Assembly: GCF_900129885.1 (NCBI RefSeq)
Contig: NZ_FQXE01000006.1
Location: forward strand, 150,179-214,178
DNA: 64,000 nt
Direction: 5' to 3'
Source of the DNA: Pollutimonas bauzanensis
Lineage (GTDB): Bacteria; Pseudomonadota; Gammaproteobacteria; Burkholderiales; Burkholderiaceae_B
Shown: positions 16,613 through 25,448 of the stretch, piece by piece
How the letters are laid out: every line of letters starts with the position of its first letter
Numbering within the stretch: the stretch's first letter is position 1
Program-made: the position numbers and the translations under genes
The notes under the pieces: generated by a model
Databases searched by the model: none
What the model saw: the letters and a program-made list of their open reading frames with translations, nothing else
What the model was told of the DNA's origin: nothing

Positions 16613-17239
16613 CTAGATCCAGGGGGGAGGGATGTCGCGCCATTGGCCGGGCGGCAGTCCGTCCAGGCTCCAGGGCCCGATGCGGATGCGCACCAGGCGC
16701 AAGGTGGGCAGGCCCACCGCGGCGGTCATGCGCCGCACCTGGCGGTTGCGTCCTTCGTGAATGACCAGCTCCAGCCAGGCTGTCGGGATGCTCTTGCGGA
16801 AGCGCACGGGCGGATGCCGCTCCCATAGCTGCGGCTCGTCGAGCAGGCGCGCCCGGGCCGGCAGGGTAGGGCCGTCCTTGAGTTCGACGCCGGCGCATAA
16901 GCGTTGCAGCTGTTCCCGAGTCGGCTCGCCCTCCACCTGCACCCAATAGGTCTTCGCCATCTTGTGCTTCGGGTCGGCGATGCGCGCCTGCAAGCGGCCA
17001 TCGTTGGTCAGCAGCAGCAAGCCTTCGCTATCGCGATCGAGGCGCCCGGCGGGATAGACGCCGGGCGGCATGACGAAGTCCTTGAGCGTGGCGCGGGCCT
17101 GGTCGTCGCTGAACTGGGCCAGCACGCCGTAGGGCTTGTTCAGCGCCAGCAGCCGGGGCTCCTCGGGCGGCGCTTTGGCGGTCCGGCGCGCGGCCGATTT
17201 GCGGGAATGAAGAGGGGATGCTGAGCGAAGAGCAGGCAT
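16613..17239 (-). CDS. rluE: 23S rRNA pseudouridine synthase E (RluE-like)
   Basis: 208 aa. RsuA/RluE-type pseudouridine synthase without an S4 domain: NKPYGVLAQFSDD, catalytic Asp in GRLDRDSEGLLLLTNDG, KTYWVQVEG, and IHEGRNRQVRRMTAAVG. The first ~25 residues are a basic, Ala-rich tail, common in RluE. The TQF/AQF variant after NKPY and lack of S4 favour RluE (position 2457 of 23S rRNA in E. coli) over RluB/RsuA. Cytoplasmic, single gene, divergent from the SDR operon. Confidence 0.87.
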   Translation of the reverse strand: MPALRSASPLHSRKSAARRTAKAPPEEPRLLALNKPYGVLAQFSDDQARATLKDFVMPPGVYPAGRLDRDSEGLLLLTNDGRLQARIADPKHKMAKTYWVQVEGEPTREQLQRLCAGVELKDGPTLPARARLLDEPQLWERHPPVRFRKSIPTAWLELVIHEGRNRQVRRMTAAVGLPTLRLVRIRIGPWSLDGLPPGQWRDIPPPWI

Positions 17240-17393
17240 GCGCTGACCACCGGCGACGAGGGAAAGACAGTGTAACCGGCTCTCATCAAGGGGCTGTATT
17301 CAAGGGGCCCGCTACGCCGGCGGCGGCGTAAATGCTTGTCATGTCCTTGTTTTCAAGAGACCGAAATGTGGGCGACCCGATATGTTACGCCTC

Positions 17394-17421
17394 TTGCAAA
17401 TATGGTCGAACTGGCTATAAT
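17394..17421 (+). promoter_or_regulatory. Sigma-70-like promoter of the acyl-CoA operon
   Basis: TTGCAA (17394-17399), 16-bp spacer, and a perfect TATAAT (17416-17421), 48 bp before the SDR start codon. It is the best promoter in the 229-bp gap between rluE and the operon. Confidence 0.6.
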
Positions 17422-17468
17422 AGAATAAGCGTTCTGCACAGCAGACCACAAAGCCGAGGGAGGAACCC

Positions 17469-18260
17469 ATGGATTTTGATCTTGCGAGGCAAGTCATACT
17501 TATTACCGGCGCGGGTAGCGGCATTGGGCAAGCGATTGCCTTGGCCTTCGCGAAGGAGGGAGCACAAATACTTGTCAATGATCTCGACGAAGAGCATTGC
17601 GGCGAAACGATCGCAATGTTGCGGCAATTAGGCGCTCGCGCCCATGCCGAGCCTTTCGACGTAAGTGACTTGGCTGCGGTCCGGGCGGCGGGCGCCGGCA
17701 TTGCGGCCAGGCACGGCGGCGTCGATGTGCTGGTCAACAATGCCGCGGTACTGTTGGCGAATCAACTTTTTGTGGATACTGATCCGGCCGATTGTGATCG
17801 CGAGATCAAAGTCGGGCTTTACGGCACGCTGCATTGTTCACGGGTATTTCTGCCCAACATGATAGCTCGCGGCGCTGGAAAGGTTATCAATATAGTTTCC
17901 GACGCGGCCAGGGTGGGGCAACAGCGGGAATCCACCTATTCTTGCGCCAAGGGCGGCGTCATTTCTTTCACGAAGTCCCTCGCGAGGGAAGTGGGGGGGC
18001 ATGGCATTACGGTCAACGCGGTGTCGCCAGCAGCTACGGATACTCCCTTGCGCCAAGCGATGCTGCGAAGCATGGCGGAGAAATTGGGCGAGGCCGCCGT
18101 TGCGTCGCGTGAAGAGAAAATTCGGCGGGCGTATCCATTGAAGAAAATCGGCACCGGATTGGACGTCGCCAACGCAGTCGTGTTCTTGGCGTCCGCGGCC
18201 GCCGGCCACGTCACGGGACAAGTGATTTCAGTGAATGGCGGTTACGTCATGGGAGGCTGA
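17469..18260 (+). CDS. Short-chain dehydrogenase/reductase (BadH/FabG-like)
   Basis: 263 aa, classical SDR. Nucleotide motif TGAGSGIG (13-20), NNA (90-92), catalytic Ser144, Tyr157 and Lys161 (YSCAK), C-terminal GQVISVNGG. Asp at the end of strand 2 (VNDLD) favours NAD. Within an operon of CoA-thioester enzymes it probably oxidises a 3-hydroxyacyl-CoA or an alicyclic hydroxyacyl-CoA (BadH type); the exact substrate is unknown. Ribosome site GGGAGGAA. First gene of the operon that runs to 24237. Confidence 0.88.
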   Translation: MDFDLARQVILITGAGSGIGQAIALAFAKEGAQILVNDLDEEHCGETIAMLRQLGARAHAEPFDVSDLAAVRAAGAGIAARHGGVDVLVNNAAVLLANQLFVDTDPADCDREIKVGLYGTLHCSRVFLPNMIARGAGKVINIVSDAARVGQQRESTYSCAKGGVISFTKSLAREVGGHGITVNAVSPAATDTPLRQAMLRSMAEKLGEAAVASREEKIRRAYPLKKIGTGLDVANAVVFLASAAAGHVTGQVISVNGGYVMGG

Positions 18261-18330
18261 CCCGGCATTTTTGCCTCAAATACAGTATCAATCAACAAAA
18301 CACAATTATTAGATAAACAGGAGACTTTTA

Positions 18331-19290
18331 ATGAAATTTTTACGTAGATTCGCCATGCTTGCCGTCGCCGCCACGGTATCGGTTTCGGCGTCCGCCTCAT
18401 ATCCCGACAAACCCATTCGAATGATCGTGCCATTTCCTGCAGGCTCGGGCACGGACACCATGGTACGGATCATTTCCGAACCGCTCTCGGAAGCGCTGCA
18501 TCAAACCATCATTGTCGACAACAAGCCGGGCGCGGATGGCTCGCTGGCGGCCGCCTCGGTGGCACGCGCCGCCCCCGACGGGTATACCTTGCTGATGGCA
18601 ACCAACAGCCCGTTGTCGGCGGTGCCGGCCATGCGCAAGAACCCTCCTTACAATGCGATCGCCGACTTCACCCCCATCACCGACGTAGGGCGCTATCGTT
18701 ATTTTGTACTGGTCCATCCCAGCCTGCCCGTGAATTCGATCAAGGAACTGGTCGCATATGCCAAAGCACACCCCCAGGAGCTGAATTTTGCCAGCGGCAA
18801 CACTTTTGGCCAGGTGTCCACATTCCAGTTCATGCGCAGCAATGGCTTTGAAATGATGCATGTGCCCTATAAGGGCGAGCCGCCGGCACTGATGGACTTT
18901 GTCGCCGGGCGCGTGCAATTCATGTTCGCCACGCAAAGTACTTCGCTGCCATTCGTAACGACCGGGCAATTGCGCGCTTTGGCGACGACCAGCGGCGAAC
19001 GCTTGCCGCAGCTGCCTGATGTTCCGACATTGAAAGATGTGGGCCTGCCTGATATGCCGACGCTGCCATGGGCCGCGCTGTTCGGCCCTGCCGGCGTGCC
19101 CAAGGATATCGTGATGCGTTTGAATCACGAGATGAACAACATTTTGGCCCGCCCGGACATTAAAGCCAGATTGGCCGAACAGGCATTCGAGCCTTCAGGC
19201 TCCACACCTGAACAACTGGCGGATATGATCAAGAATCAGATCCAACTATGGAAGACAACGCTAGCCGAGCTGGGCATTCAACCTCAATGA
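18331..19290 (+). CDS. Bug/TctC-family periplasmic solute receptor
   Basis: 319 aa. Sec signal peptide MKFLRRFAMLAVAA... with cleavage near SASA-SYP. Bug motifs: PIRMIVPFPAGSGTDTMVRI, IVDNKPGADGSLAAASVA, PDGYTLLMATNS, and VPYKGEPPALMDFVAGRVQ. Second gene of the acyl-CoA operon (70 bp after the SDR gene), so it should bind the carboxylate that the operon activates. No TctAB partner here. Confidence 0.92.
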   Translation: MKFLRRFAMLAVAATVSVSASASYPDKPIRMIVPFPAGSGTDTMVRIISEPLSEALHQTIIVDNKPGADGSLAAASVARAAPDGYTLLMATNSPLSAVPAMRKNPPYNAIADFTPITDVGRYRYFVLVHPSLPVNSIKELVAYAKAHPQELNFASGNTFGQVSTFQFMRSNGFEMMHVPYKGEPPALMDFVAGRVQFMFATQSTSLPFVTTGQLRALATTSGERLPQLPDVPTLKDVGLPDMPTLPWAALFGPAGVPKDIVMRLNHEMNNILARPDIKARLAEQAFEPSGSTPEQLADMIKNQIQLWKTTLAELGIQPQ

Positions 19291-19342
19291 AGTAAGGCTG
19301 CCGGTGCCGCCGCGCCGGCGCCCTGTGATTAAGGAGCACAAG

Positions 19343-20587
19343 GTGAGTAATGAAACCAACTCGAGAGGACTTCCGCTCGCAGGCATCCGCGTCCTCGATA
19401 TGTCCCAATATGAGGCCGGCGCTGCCTGCACGGAAGTGCTGGCATGGCTGGGAGCCGATGTAGTCAAGGTGGAAAACCCCAAGGGAGGAGACCCCGGACG
19501 CCGTTCATACAAAGACGAGAGCGACGCCGATTCCTGGTATTTTTTGCTGTTCAATGCGAACAAGAAATCTATCACTATCGATGCAAAGTCCCCTGACGGC
19601 CTGGCTCTGATAAAGTCCCTGGCGGCCAAAGCAGATATCTTTGTCGAGAATTTCGCGCCTGGCGTAATAGAACGATTAGGGCTTGGCCCGGATGTCTTGC
19701 GTGAAATCAACCCCAGACTTATTTATTCCCAGATCAAGGGATTCGGGCGTGGAAGCGCCAACGAGCAGACGCTGGCGTTCGATATGATCGCGCAGGCGGC
19801 AGCGGGCTTGACGAGTATCACGGGTTTTGCCGGAGGACCTCCGGTCCGGCTAGGCGTCACCTTGGGCGATACCGGCACAGGGATGCTGCTGGCCATCAGT
19901 ATTCTTGCAGCGCTGCACCGCCGAGCGAATACGGGGCACGGCGAACATCTGCACGTCGCCATGCAGGACGCCATGCTGCACTACAACCGTATCGGTTTTT
20001 CAGCGCAGGCGCTGCGGGGCAAAGCCGCGGCACGAGTGGGCAACAAGCTGGTATCCGGGGCGAACCCGCCTTGTGGCTTGTATCACTGCAAACCATTCGG
20101 AGCCAACGACTATATTTGCGTCTACACCAGCCACAATAACCCCGATCATTGGCGCCGTGTCCTGGAAGTCATCGGACGTTCCGACCTCATAGGCGACCCG
20201 CGCTACAGTACGCATGCAGCGCGTGTCGAGCATGAAGCGGAAATCGACGACTTGATTTCCACCTGGGCTGCCCATCACGACAAATACGAAGCGGAGAAAC
20301 TCCTGGGGTCGGCGGGCATACCCGCCGGAGCCGTTCGCGACACTCAGGAGCTGCATAACGACGCCAATTTCGAGCAGCGCGGCATCATGCAATGGGTCGA
20401 CCATCCGCAGCGGGGACGATTCAAGATGCCGGGCTGGCCGGTTCAGCATGATGGCGCAACTACCGAGATTCATGCCGCGCCATTGCTGGGCGAGAACGCC
20501 GATGCAGTTCTTGCGGATTGGCTGGGCGCGGGCCCGAATGAAACGGCAGCAGAGGAATCCCAGTACGAAGGAGATGCAAAGCAATGA
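19343..20587 (+). CDS. Class III CoA-transferase (CaiB/BaiF family)
   Basis: 414 aa from a GTG at 19343, chosen because AAGGAG lies 7 bases upstream; the frame opens earlier at 19304 without one. Family features: LAGIRVLDMSQYEAGAACTEVLAWLGADVVKVE, the catalytic Asp in LAFDMIAQAAAGL, and IKGFGRGS. These enzymes move CoA between acyl-CoA and a free carboxylate and probably activate the imported acid for the dehydrogenase that follows. Its stop overlaps the next start by ATGA. Confidence 0.92.
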   Translation: MSNETNSRGLPLAGIRVLDMSQYEAGAACTEVLAWLGADVVKVENPKGGDPGRRSYKDESDADSWYFLLFNANKKSITIDAKSPDGLALIKSLAAKADIFVENFAPGVIERLGLGPDVLREINPRLIYSQIKGFGRGSANEQTLAFDMIAQAAAGLTSITGFAGGPPVRLGVTLGDTGTGMLLAISILAALHRRANTGHGEHLHVAMQDAMLHYNRIGFSAQALRGKAAARVGNKLVSGANPPCGLYHCKPFGANDYICVYTSHNNPDHWRRVLEVIGRSDLIGDPRYSTHAARVEHEAEIDDLISTWAAHHDKYEAEKLLGSAGIPAGAVRDTQELHNDANFEQRGIMQWVDHPQRGRFKMPGWPVQHDGATTEIHAAPLLGENADAVLADWLGAGPNETAAEESQYEGDAKQ

Positions 20588-21723
20588 GGCAGTTCACAGA
20601 TGAGCAGATAGCTATTCGGGATATGGCGCGGGACTTCGTGCGCCATGAGATCATTCCTCACGCCGCGGACTGGGACCGCGACGAAACGATTCCGCTGGAC
20701 ACGGTTTACCGCATGGGCAAATTGGGATTGTTCGGCATTTGCATTCCAACCGAATTCGGTGGGAGCGGCGCCGATTTCATGTCGTACATCCTCGTGACAG
20801 AAGAATTGGCATATGGAGATGCCGGCGTCTGCAACATGATCAATGCGACGAATTCGTTCGGCATCAAAGTGCGCGACTTCGGTACTCCTACACAGATAGA
20901 GCGATTTTTGCGGCCCGTCGCCAGCGGTGAACAGATTGCATGCATGCTGCTTTCCGAGCCGCAGGCCGGTTCGGATGCCTCGAATCTGCATACGCGGGCA
21001 GTCCTCAAGGACGATCGATATGTGGTGAACGGGTCGAAATGCTTCATCACTTCCGGCCGCTCGTCTTCCGCTGCGGTGCTGGTGGCAGTGACCGACCCGC
21101 AGGCGGGCAAACGCGGCATTTCGGCTTTTGCCATCCTGACATCGGCTCCCGGCTACCGCGTGCTGCGCGCGGAGCATAAGTTGGGACATCGCACTAATGA
21201 CACATGCCAGATCGCGCTGGAAAATATGGAGGTTCCCGCGGAGGACATGCTCGGCAAGCCGGGCGACGGCTTAAAGGTGGCCTTGTCGGGCCTCGAAAGT
21301 GGCCGTATCGCCGCCGCTGCGCAGTCCGTCGGCGTGGCGAGAGCGGCACTTGACGCCGCATTGTCTTATGCAAAAGAACGGCAAGCTTTCGGAAAGAGGA
21401 TTTTTGACCACCAGGCGGTCGCCTTCAATCTGGCCGAGATGGCGACCGAGCTGGAAGTGGCACGGCAAATGTGCTATCACGCAGCCGCGCTGAAGCAGGC
21501 AGGGCAGCGTTGCGTCAAGGAGTCCTCCATTGCCAAGTTGTTCGCATCGCGTATGTGTGAGCATGTATGTTCGGCGGCGATCCAGGTCCATGGGGGATAT
21601 GGCTATCTGAATGATTTTCCGGTAGAGAAGTATTACCGCGACGCCAAAGTATTTCAAATCTATGATGGTACGAACGAAATCCAAAAGATACTGATTTCGC
21701 GCGAATTGGCTGCCGGTTATTAA
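20584..21723 (+). CDS. Acyl-CoA dehydrogenase, Asp at the usual catalytic Glu position
   Basis: 379 aa with all regions of the family: N-terminal helices, FAD-binding MLLSEPQAGSDASNLHTRA, middle barrel CFITSGRSS, and C-terminal helical domain with YAKERQAFGKRIFDHQ and QVHGGYGYLNDFPVEKYYRD. The C-terminal motif reads IYDGTNEIQ: Asp361 stands where MCAD/SCAD-type enzymes have the Glu of YEGT. That suggests a modified substrate or altered base chemistry rather than loss of function. Overlaps the CoA-transferase gene by 4 bp. Introduces a double bond into the CoA ester for the hydratases downstream. Confidence 0.92.
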   Translation: MRQFTDEQIAIRDMARDFVRHEIIPHAADWDRDETIPLDTVYRMGKLGLFGICIPTEFGGSGADFMSYILVTEELAYGDAGVCNMINATNSFGIKVRDFGTPTQIERFLRPVASGEQIACMLLSEPQAGSDASNLHTRAVLKDDRYVVNGSKCFITSGRSSSAAVLVAVTDPQAGKRGISAFAILTSAPGYRVLRAEHKLGHRTNDTCQIALENMEVPAEDMLGKPGDGLKVALSGLESGRIAAAAQSVGVARAALDAALSYAKERQAFGKRIFDHQAVAFNLAEMATELEVARQMCYHAAALKQAGQRCVKESSIAKLFASRMCEHVCSAAIQVHGGYGYLNDFPVEKYYRDAKVFQIYDGTNEIQKILISRELAAGY

Positions 21724-21759
21724 CTATCCATATTCTGGCTGGAATTTTGAAGGACGATC

Positions 21760-22581
21760 ATGTCGAACTCGATTGACGAGACAACACCCCCCATCTTGAT
21801 TGAGCATGACAGCCAGGTTTGCCTGATAGCATTGAATCGGCCCAAATCCTTCAACGCTGTGACTTTCGAAATGCTCGATCATTTAAATCGAGTCCTGGAT
21901 CAGGAAGAGCGCAACCCTGCAGTACGTACGATAGTGCTGACAGGGGCGGGCCAGGGATTCTGCGCGGGCGCCGACCTTAAAGATCTCAAAAAACGCACCG
22001 AGGGATTGTCTGATAGCGAGGCGGCGGAGGCAAATGGAAAATTCAGCGCCGAGTTCGGCCGGTTTCTGGCGCGCTTGGAATCCTTTCCTAAGCCGGTCGT
22101 AGCGGCAGTCAACGGCGTCGCCGTCGCTGGCGGCCTGGAAATCCTGCTGTGCTGTGACTTGATAATCGCTGCGCGCAGCGCCCGCATTGGCGATGCCCAC
22201 AGCAATTATGGCCTCTTGCCCGGAGGCGGCGCCACCGCGAGATTACCGAGGCGCGTCGGCGTCAGTTTAGCGAAGTATCTGCTGTATACGGGCGATATCC
22301 TTCCGGCTTCCGAACTGGCTGCGTCGGGCTTGCTGCTCAAAGTGGTTGCGGATGAAGACCTTCCGGATGCAGCCCGCAGTCTGGCGAAACAGCTCGCATC
22401 GCGTAGCCCTCTCGTGCTGCGCAAGCTAAAGGGCCTGGTCGATGCCGGCCTGCAAAGCCCTCTTGATATTGCGCTGCGCAATGAATATGAAGCCAACCGG
22501 TTGCATGCCGGTTCACATGACAGGCGCGAAGGCCTGGCAGCATTCAGCGAGCGGCGGCTACCCACATTTACCGGCAACTAG
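21760..22581 (+). CDS. Enoyl-CoA hydratase/isomerase family protein (crotonase fold), first copy
   Basis: 273 aa. Oxyanion-hole elements GAGQGFCAGADLKDL and NGVAVAGGLEILLCCDLIIAA are intact. Glu in GGLEIL matches the first catalytic Glu. The second catalytic position, normally PE in FxxPEI, reads DAHSNYGLLPGGG and lacks Glu. It may therefore be a hydratase with altered mechanism or another crotonase activity. Third step enzyme candidate in the operon. Confidence 0.88.
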   Translation: MSNSIDETTPPILIEHDSQVCLIALNRPKSFNAVTFEMLDHLNRVLDQEERNPAVRTIVLTGAGQGFCAGADLKDLKKRTEGLSDSEAAEANGKFSAEFGRFLARLESFPKPVVAAVNGVAVAGGLEILLCCDLIIAARSARIGDAHSNYGLLPGGGATARLPRRVGVSLAKYLLYTGDILPASELAASGLLLKVVADEDLPDAARSLAKQLASRSPLVLRKLKGLVDAGLQSPLDIALRNEYEANRLHAGSHDRREGLAAFSERRLPTFTGN

Positions 22582-22593
22582 GCAAAGAATACG

Positions 22594-23436
22594 ATGATTC
22601 CTGCATCACCCGATATTCCAAATTATGAAGTTTATGCGATCCGGTACGCTACGCGGGGCGCCATGCGATCCAGTCATTTCATGGGTGGAGACGCGCACGA
22701 CGGCCCTATGGACATGGACTACTTTGTTTGGGTGGCTGTCGGAAATGCGCGTACTTTTCTCATCGATGTCGGCTTCTCGCCGCTTGCGGCGAAAAAGCGC
22801 AAGCGCGCCTTTCTGTGCGACCCTATCGAGTCGCTGAAACTGATTGGCGTCGAGCCGGCCCAGATCAAAGACGTTATTCTGACTCATCTGCATTATGACC
22901 ACGCGGGGAATTTTTCGGGCTTGCCGGAGGCGCAGTTTCATTTGCAGGAAACCGAGATGCATTTCGCCACCGGACGCCACATCAAATACCGGTATTTCTC
23001 CGCTGGCTTCGATGTCGAAGACATCATCAACATGGTGCGCCTGAACTATGATGGGCGCGTCAATTTCTACGATGGACGTGTCGATCTGGCGCCCGGCATC
23101 ATACTTCAGCCCACGCCGGGCCATTCGGCCGGGCAACAGGCCGTATGTGTCCATACCCAGCGCGGATGGGTAGTTCTGGCGTCGGACGCCGCTCACTATT
23201 ATGAAAATTTGCAGCGGCACCGGCCCTATCCCGCCGCTCTGCATGTGGACAAGATGCTCGAATCCTTTGACCATATCATGCAGATGGCCGGCGATATCCA
23301 ACATATCATCCCCGGCCATGACCCTCTGGTCATGCAAGTCTATCCGGCGCCCCGGCCTGAGCTGGACGGAATAATTGCCCGGCTCGATGTGATGCCGAAA
23401 GAACTTCCACCAAGGCCGATCCGCAAGCCCACCTGA
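22594..23436 (+). CDS. Metallo-beta-lactamase-fold hydrolase (lactonase/thioesterase-like)
   Basis: 280 aa. Zinc motif HLHYDHAGNF (HxHxDH), further ligands in TPGHSAG and VLASDAAHY, and a C-terminal PGHDPLV. This ligand set is the AHL-lactonase/AttM group. In a CoA-catabolic operon a ring-opening lactonase or acyl-thioester hydrolase is more plausible than quorum quenching; activity not determined. 12 bp after the crotonase gene, with weak ribosome site, so probably coupled. Confidence 0.85.
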   Translation: MIPASPDIPNYEVYAIRYATRGAMRSSHFMGGDAHDGPMDMDYFVWVAVGNARTFLIDVGFSPLAAKKRKRAFLCDPIESLKLIGVEPAQIKDVILTHLHYDHAGNFSGLPEAQFHLQETEMHFATGRHIKYRYFSAGFDVEDIINMVRLNYDGRVNFYDGRVDLAPGIILQPTPGHSAGQQAVCVHTQRGWVVLASDAAHYYENLQRHRPYPAALHVDKMLESFDHIMQMAGDIQHIIPGHDPLVMQVYPAPRPELDGIIARLDVMPKELPPRPIRKPT

Positions 23437-23454
23437 GAATGTCATGAGACACAT

Positions 23455-24237
23455 ATGGCTGAACTGATCATCGAACGTAGCGCTTCCATTGGCCGGCTTT
23501 TGATATCGAATCCGGACAAATACAACGCAATGACCCTCGATATGTGGGAGAACTTTCCCGCAATGCTTGCCGCGCTGGAGCAGGACTCATCGGTACGCGC
23601 GATTTGTATTGAAGGGGACGGCGCCAAGGCGTTTCTGTCCGGATCCGATATATCGCAATTCAAGGCCGAACGTTCGGATAGCTCGGCGCAGGCCCGCTAC
23701 AATGCGGCTGTCGACCAGGCTATGTTGGCGCCGATCCGGTGCAGCAAGCCTGTGCTGGCGAAGATACGGGGGATCTGTATGGGCGGGGGCGTGGGAATAG
23801 CGGCGGCCTGCGATATCCGGATATGTGCAGACAACGCGCGATTTCGTATACCGGTGGCCCGTCTGGGGATAGGCTATGGCGTCACACCTTTGCAGCGGCT
23901 GATCTCCCTGATTGGCGAGCAGAACGCGTGCGATGTGCTGTTTTCCGCACGCATTTTTGATGGGGCAGAGGCGCGGGCATTGGGTTTCGTGGCGCATTGC
24001 GTCGAGCTTTCCCGACTGGACGAGTTCTGCGAAGAATGGTTGAGTCAGGTTTCCGAAAATGCGCCGTTGTCTTTGAAATCCATCAAGCGATCGATGGCCG
24101 AACTAAGAAAGGAAAAACAGGACCGCGATCACGCCGCCATGGAAAATGGGATTGCTGCCTGTTTCTCGAGCAAGGACTACAAGGAAGGAGTGGCCGCATT
24201 CGCAGAGAAGCGGAAGCCGATTTTTACAGGGAGCTGA
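23455..24237 (+). CDS. Enoyl-CoA hydratase/isomerase family protein, second copy
   Basis: 260 aa crotonase fold: oxyanion hole from GDGAKAFLSGSDISQF and GICMGGGVGIAAACDIRICA, C-terminal EGVAAFAEKRKPIFTG. Both usual hydratase Glu positions are replaced (GGGVGIA instead of GGGCEL, and RIPVARLG instead of QPE). A simple syn-hydratase is thus less likely than an isomerase, hydrolase or other crotonase activity. It ends the operon; the radical SAM gene converges 38 bp away. Confidence 0.87.
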   Translation: MAELIIERSASIGRLLISNPDKYNAMTLDMWENFPAMLAALEQDSSVRAICIEGDGAKAFLSGSDISQFKAERSDSSAQARYNAAVDQAMLAPIRCSKPVLAKIRGICMGGGVGIAAACDIRICADNARFRIPVARLGIGYGVTPLQRLISLIGEQNACDVLFSARIFDGAEARALGFVAHCVELSRLDEFCEEWLSQVSENAPLSLKSIKRSMAELRKEKQDRDHAAMENGIAACFSSKDYKEGVAAFAEKRKPIFTGS

Positions 24238-24275
24238 CTCACCCCACCGGTTCATTCTTTGCAGCGCGCTCATGA

Positions 24276-25346
24276 TCAAAACAGCTTCAGCTGCGGCTGA
24301 TCTTCGGGCGGAGGGCGAAAAAGATCCGTGCTCAAGACATGGCGGGTCTGATTCAAGCCCGCCTTGGCGCATGCTCTTCTGAACCGCTGTTCGAGGAGGT
24401 CGGCAAAGACCCCGGTGCCTCTCATCCTGGTCTTGAAGTCCGGGTCGTAAATCTTGCCGCCGCGCATCTGCTTGACCAGGTTCATGACATGGGCTTCCTT
24501 CAAGGGATGATGCGCCGCCAGCCACTCGCGAAACAAGTCGGCGATTTCCAGCGGCAGCCGCAGCAGGACGTAGGCGGCATTCCTGGCTCCCGCGTCTTTG
24601 GCGCTGAACAGGATTTTCTCCATGTCGTGGTCGGTCAGAGAAGGGATGACGGGCGCCACGATCACCCCTGTCGGAATCCCTGCCTGGCTGAGCGCGCGAA
24701 TCGCGTCGATGCGCGCGCCGGGCGTGCTGGCGCGGGGCTCCAGTGTTCTCGCGATGCTTCTATCCAGCGATCCGACGGACATGAACACTCTGACCAGATT
24801 CTTGCTGGCCATCCGGGCAAGCCGTTCGATATCCTGCGTCACCGACGCGGATTTGGTCGTGATGGCGACGGGATGGTTGAATTCCTCCAGGACCGCAAGA
24901 ATCCCGGCGCTTATCCGCAGCCGCCGCTCGATGGGCTGATAGGGATCGGTGTTTGCCCCCAGCGCGATAAGCTTCGGCACATAAGACGGCTTGGACAGTT
25001 CCTTGCGCAGCAGTTCCGCCGCGTTGCGCTTGGCGTACAGCCTGGTTTCGAAATCCAGGCCGGGCGAATGGTTCAGATACGCATGGGTGGGCCGCGCATA
25101 GCAGTAAATGCAGCCATGCTCGCAGCCCCTGTACGGATTGATGGATTGCTCGAAATGAATATCCGGCGAGTCATTGCGGGAAATGATGGACTTGGCCGTC
25201 TCGAGAGAAACCGTGGTGGCCGGCCTGGGCGCGGCGTCCTGGTCGGGCTGCGCCCATTCGTCGTCGAATGGCTCGCGTTGAAGCTGCTCGAAGCGCGAGG
25301 TCCTGTTCGAGACGCTGCCCCGGCCTTTGATCGGCGTTGCTTGCAT
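24276..25346 (-). CDS. PA0069-family radical SAM protein (SplB-related fold)
   Basis: 356 aa. N-terminal extension, then the [4Fe-4S]/SAM motif C75-EHG-C79-IY-C82 in PYRGCEHGCIYCYARPTH, and a TIM-barrel-like body; C-terminal LNQTRHVL. The function of this family is not established. A perfect LexA-type box lies 16 bp before the start (25362-25387) and the ribosome site is AAGGTGA, so DNA damage probably induces it. As I recall, the P. aeruginosa namesake PA0069 was also listed as LexA-controlled. The neighbouring gene is a DNA glycosylase-family member on the same strand. Confidence 0.9.
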   Translation of the reverse strand: MQATPIKGRGSVSNRTSRFEQLQREPFDDEWAQPDQDAAPRPATTVSLETAKSIISRNDSPDIHFEQSINPYRGCEHGCIYCYARPTHAYLNHSPGLDFETRLYAKRNAAELLRKELSKPSYVPKLIALGANTDPYQPIERRLRISAGILAVLEEFNHPVAITTKSASVTQDIERLARMASKNLVRVFMSVGSLDRSIARTLEPRASTPGARIDAIRALSQAGIPTGVIVAPVIPSLTDHDMEKILFSAKDAGARNAAYVLLRLPLEIADLFREWLAAHHPLKEAHVMNLVKQMRGGKIYDPDFKTRMRGTGVFADLLEQRFRRACAKAGLNQTRHVLSTDLFRPPPEDQPQLKLF

Positions 25347-25361
25347 GGCGTCACCTTACAT

Positions 25362-25387
25362 ATATACTGTTTAAATGTACAGTATAT
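25362..25387 (-). promoter_or_regulatory. LexA (SOS) box
   Basis: TACTGT (25365-25370), 8-bp A/T-rich spacer, ACAGTA (25379-25384): the full gammaproteobacterial-type LexA consensus. The symmetry extends three more bases on each side, giving perfect 9-bp arms. It sits 16 bp upstream of the radical SAM start codon, over the likely promoter. Confidence 0.88.
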
Positions 25388-25448
25388 CGCGCCGCCCACT
25401 GTCATGCAGAGCCGAAGGGCGCGCCGAACCCCGCAAAGGCGGCGGCGC

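Noticed and set aside
22594-23436. Quorum-quenching AHL lactonase
   Set aside because: Zinc motif fits, but the gene is embedded in a CoA-catabolic operon and no quorum-sensing genes are near; only fold-level call made.
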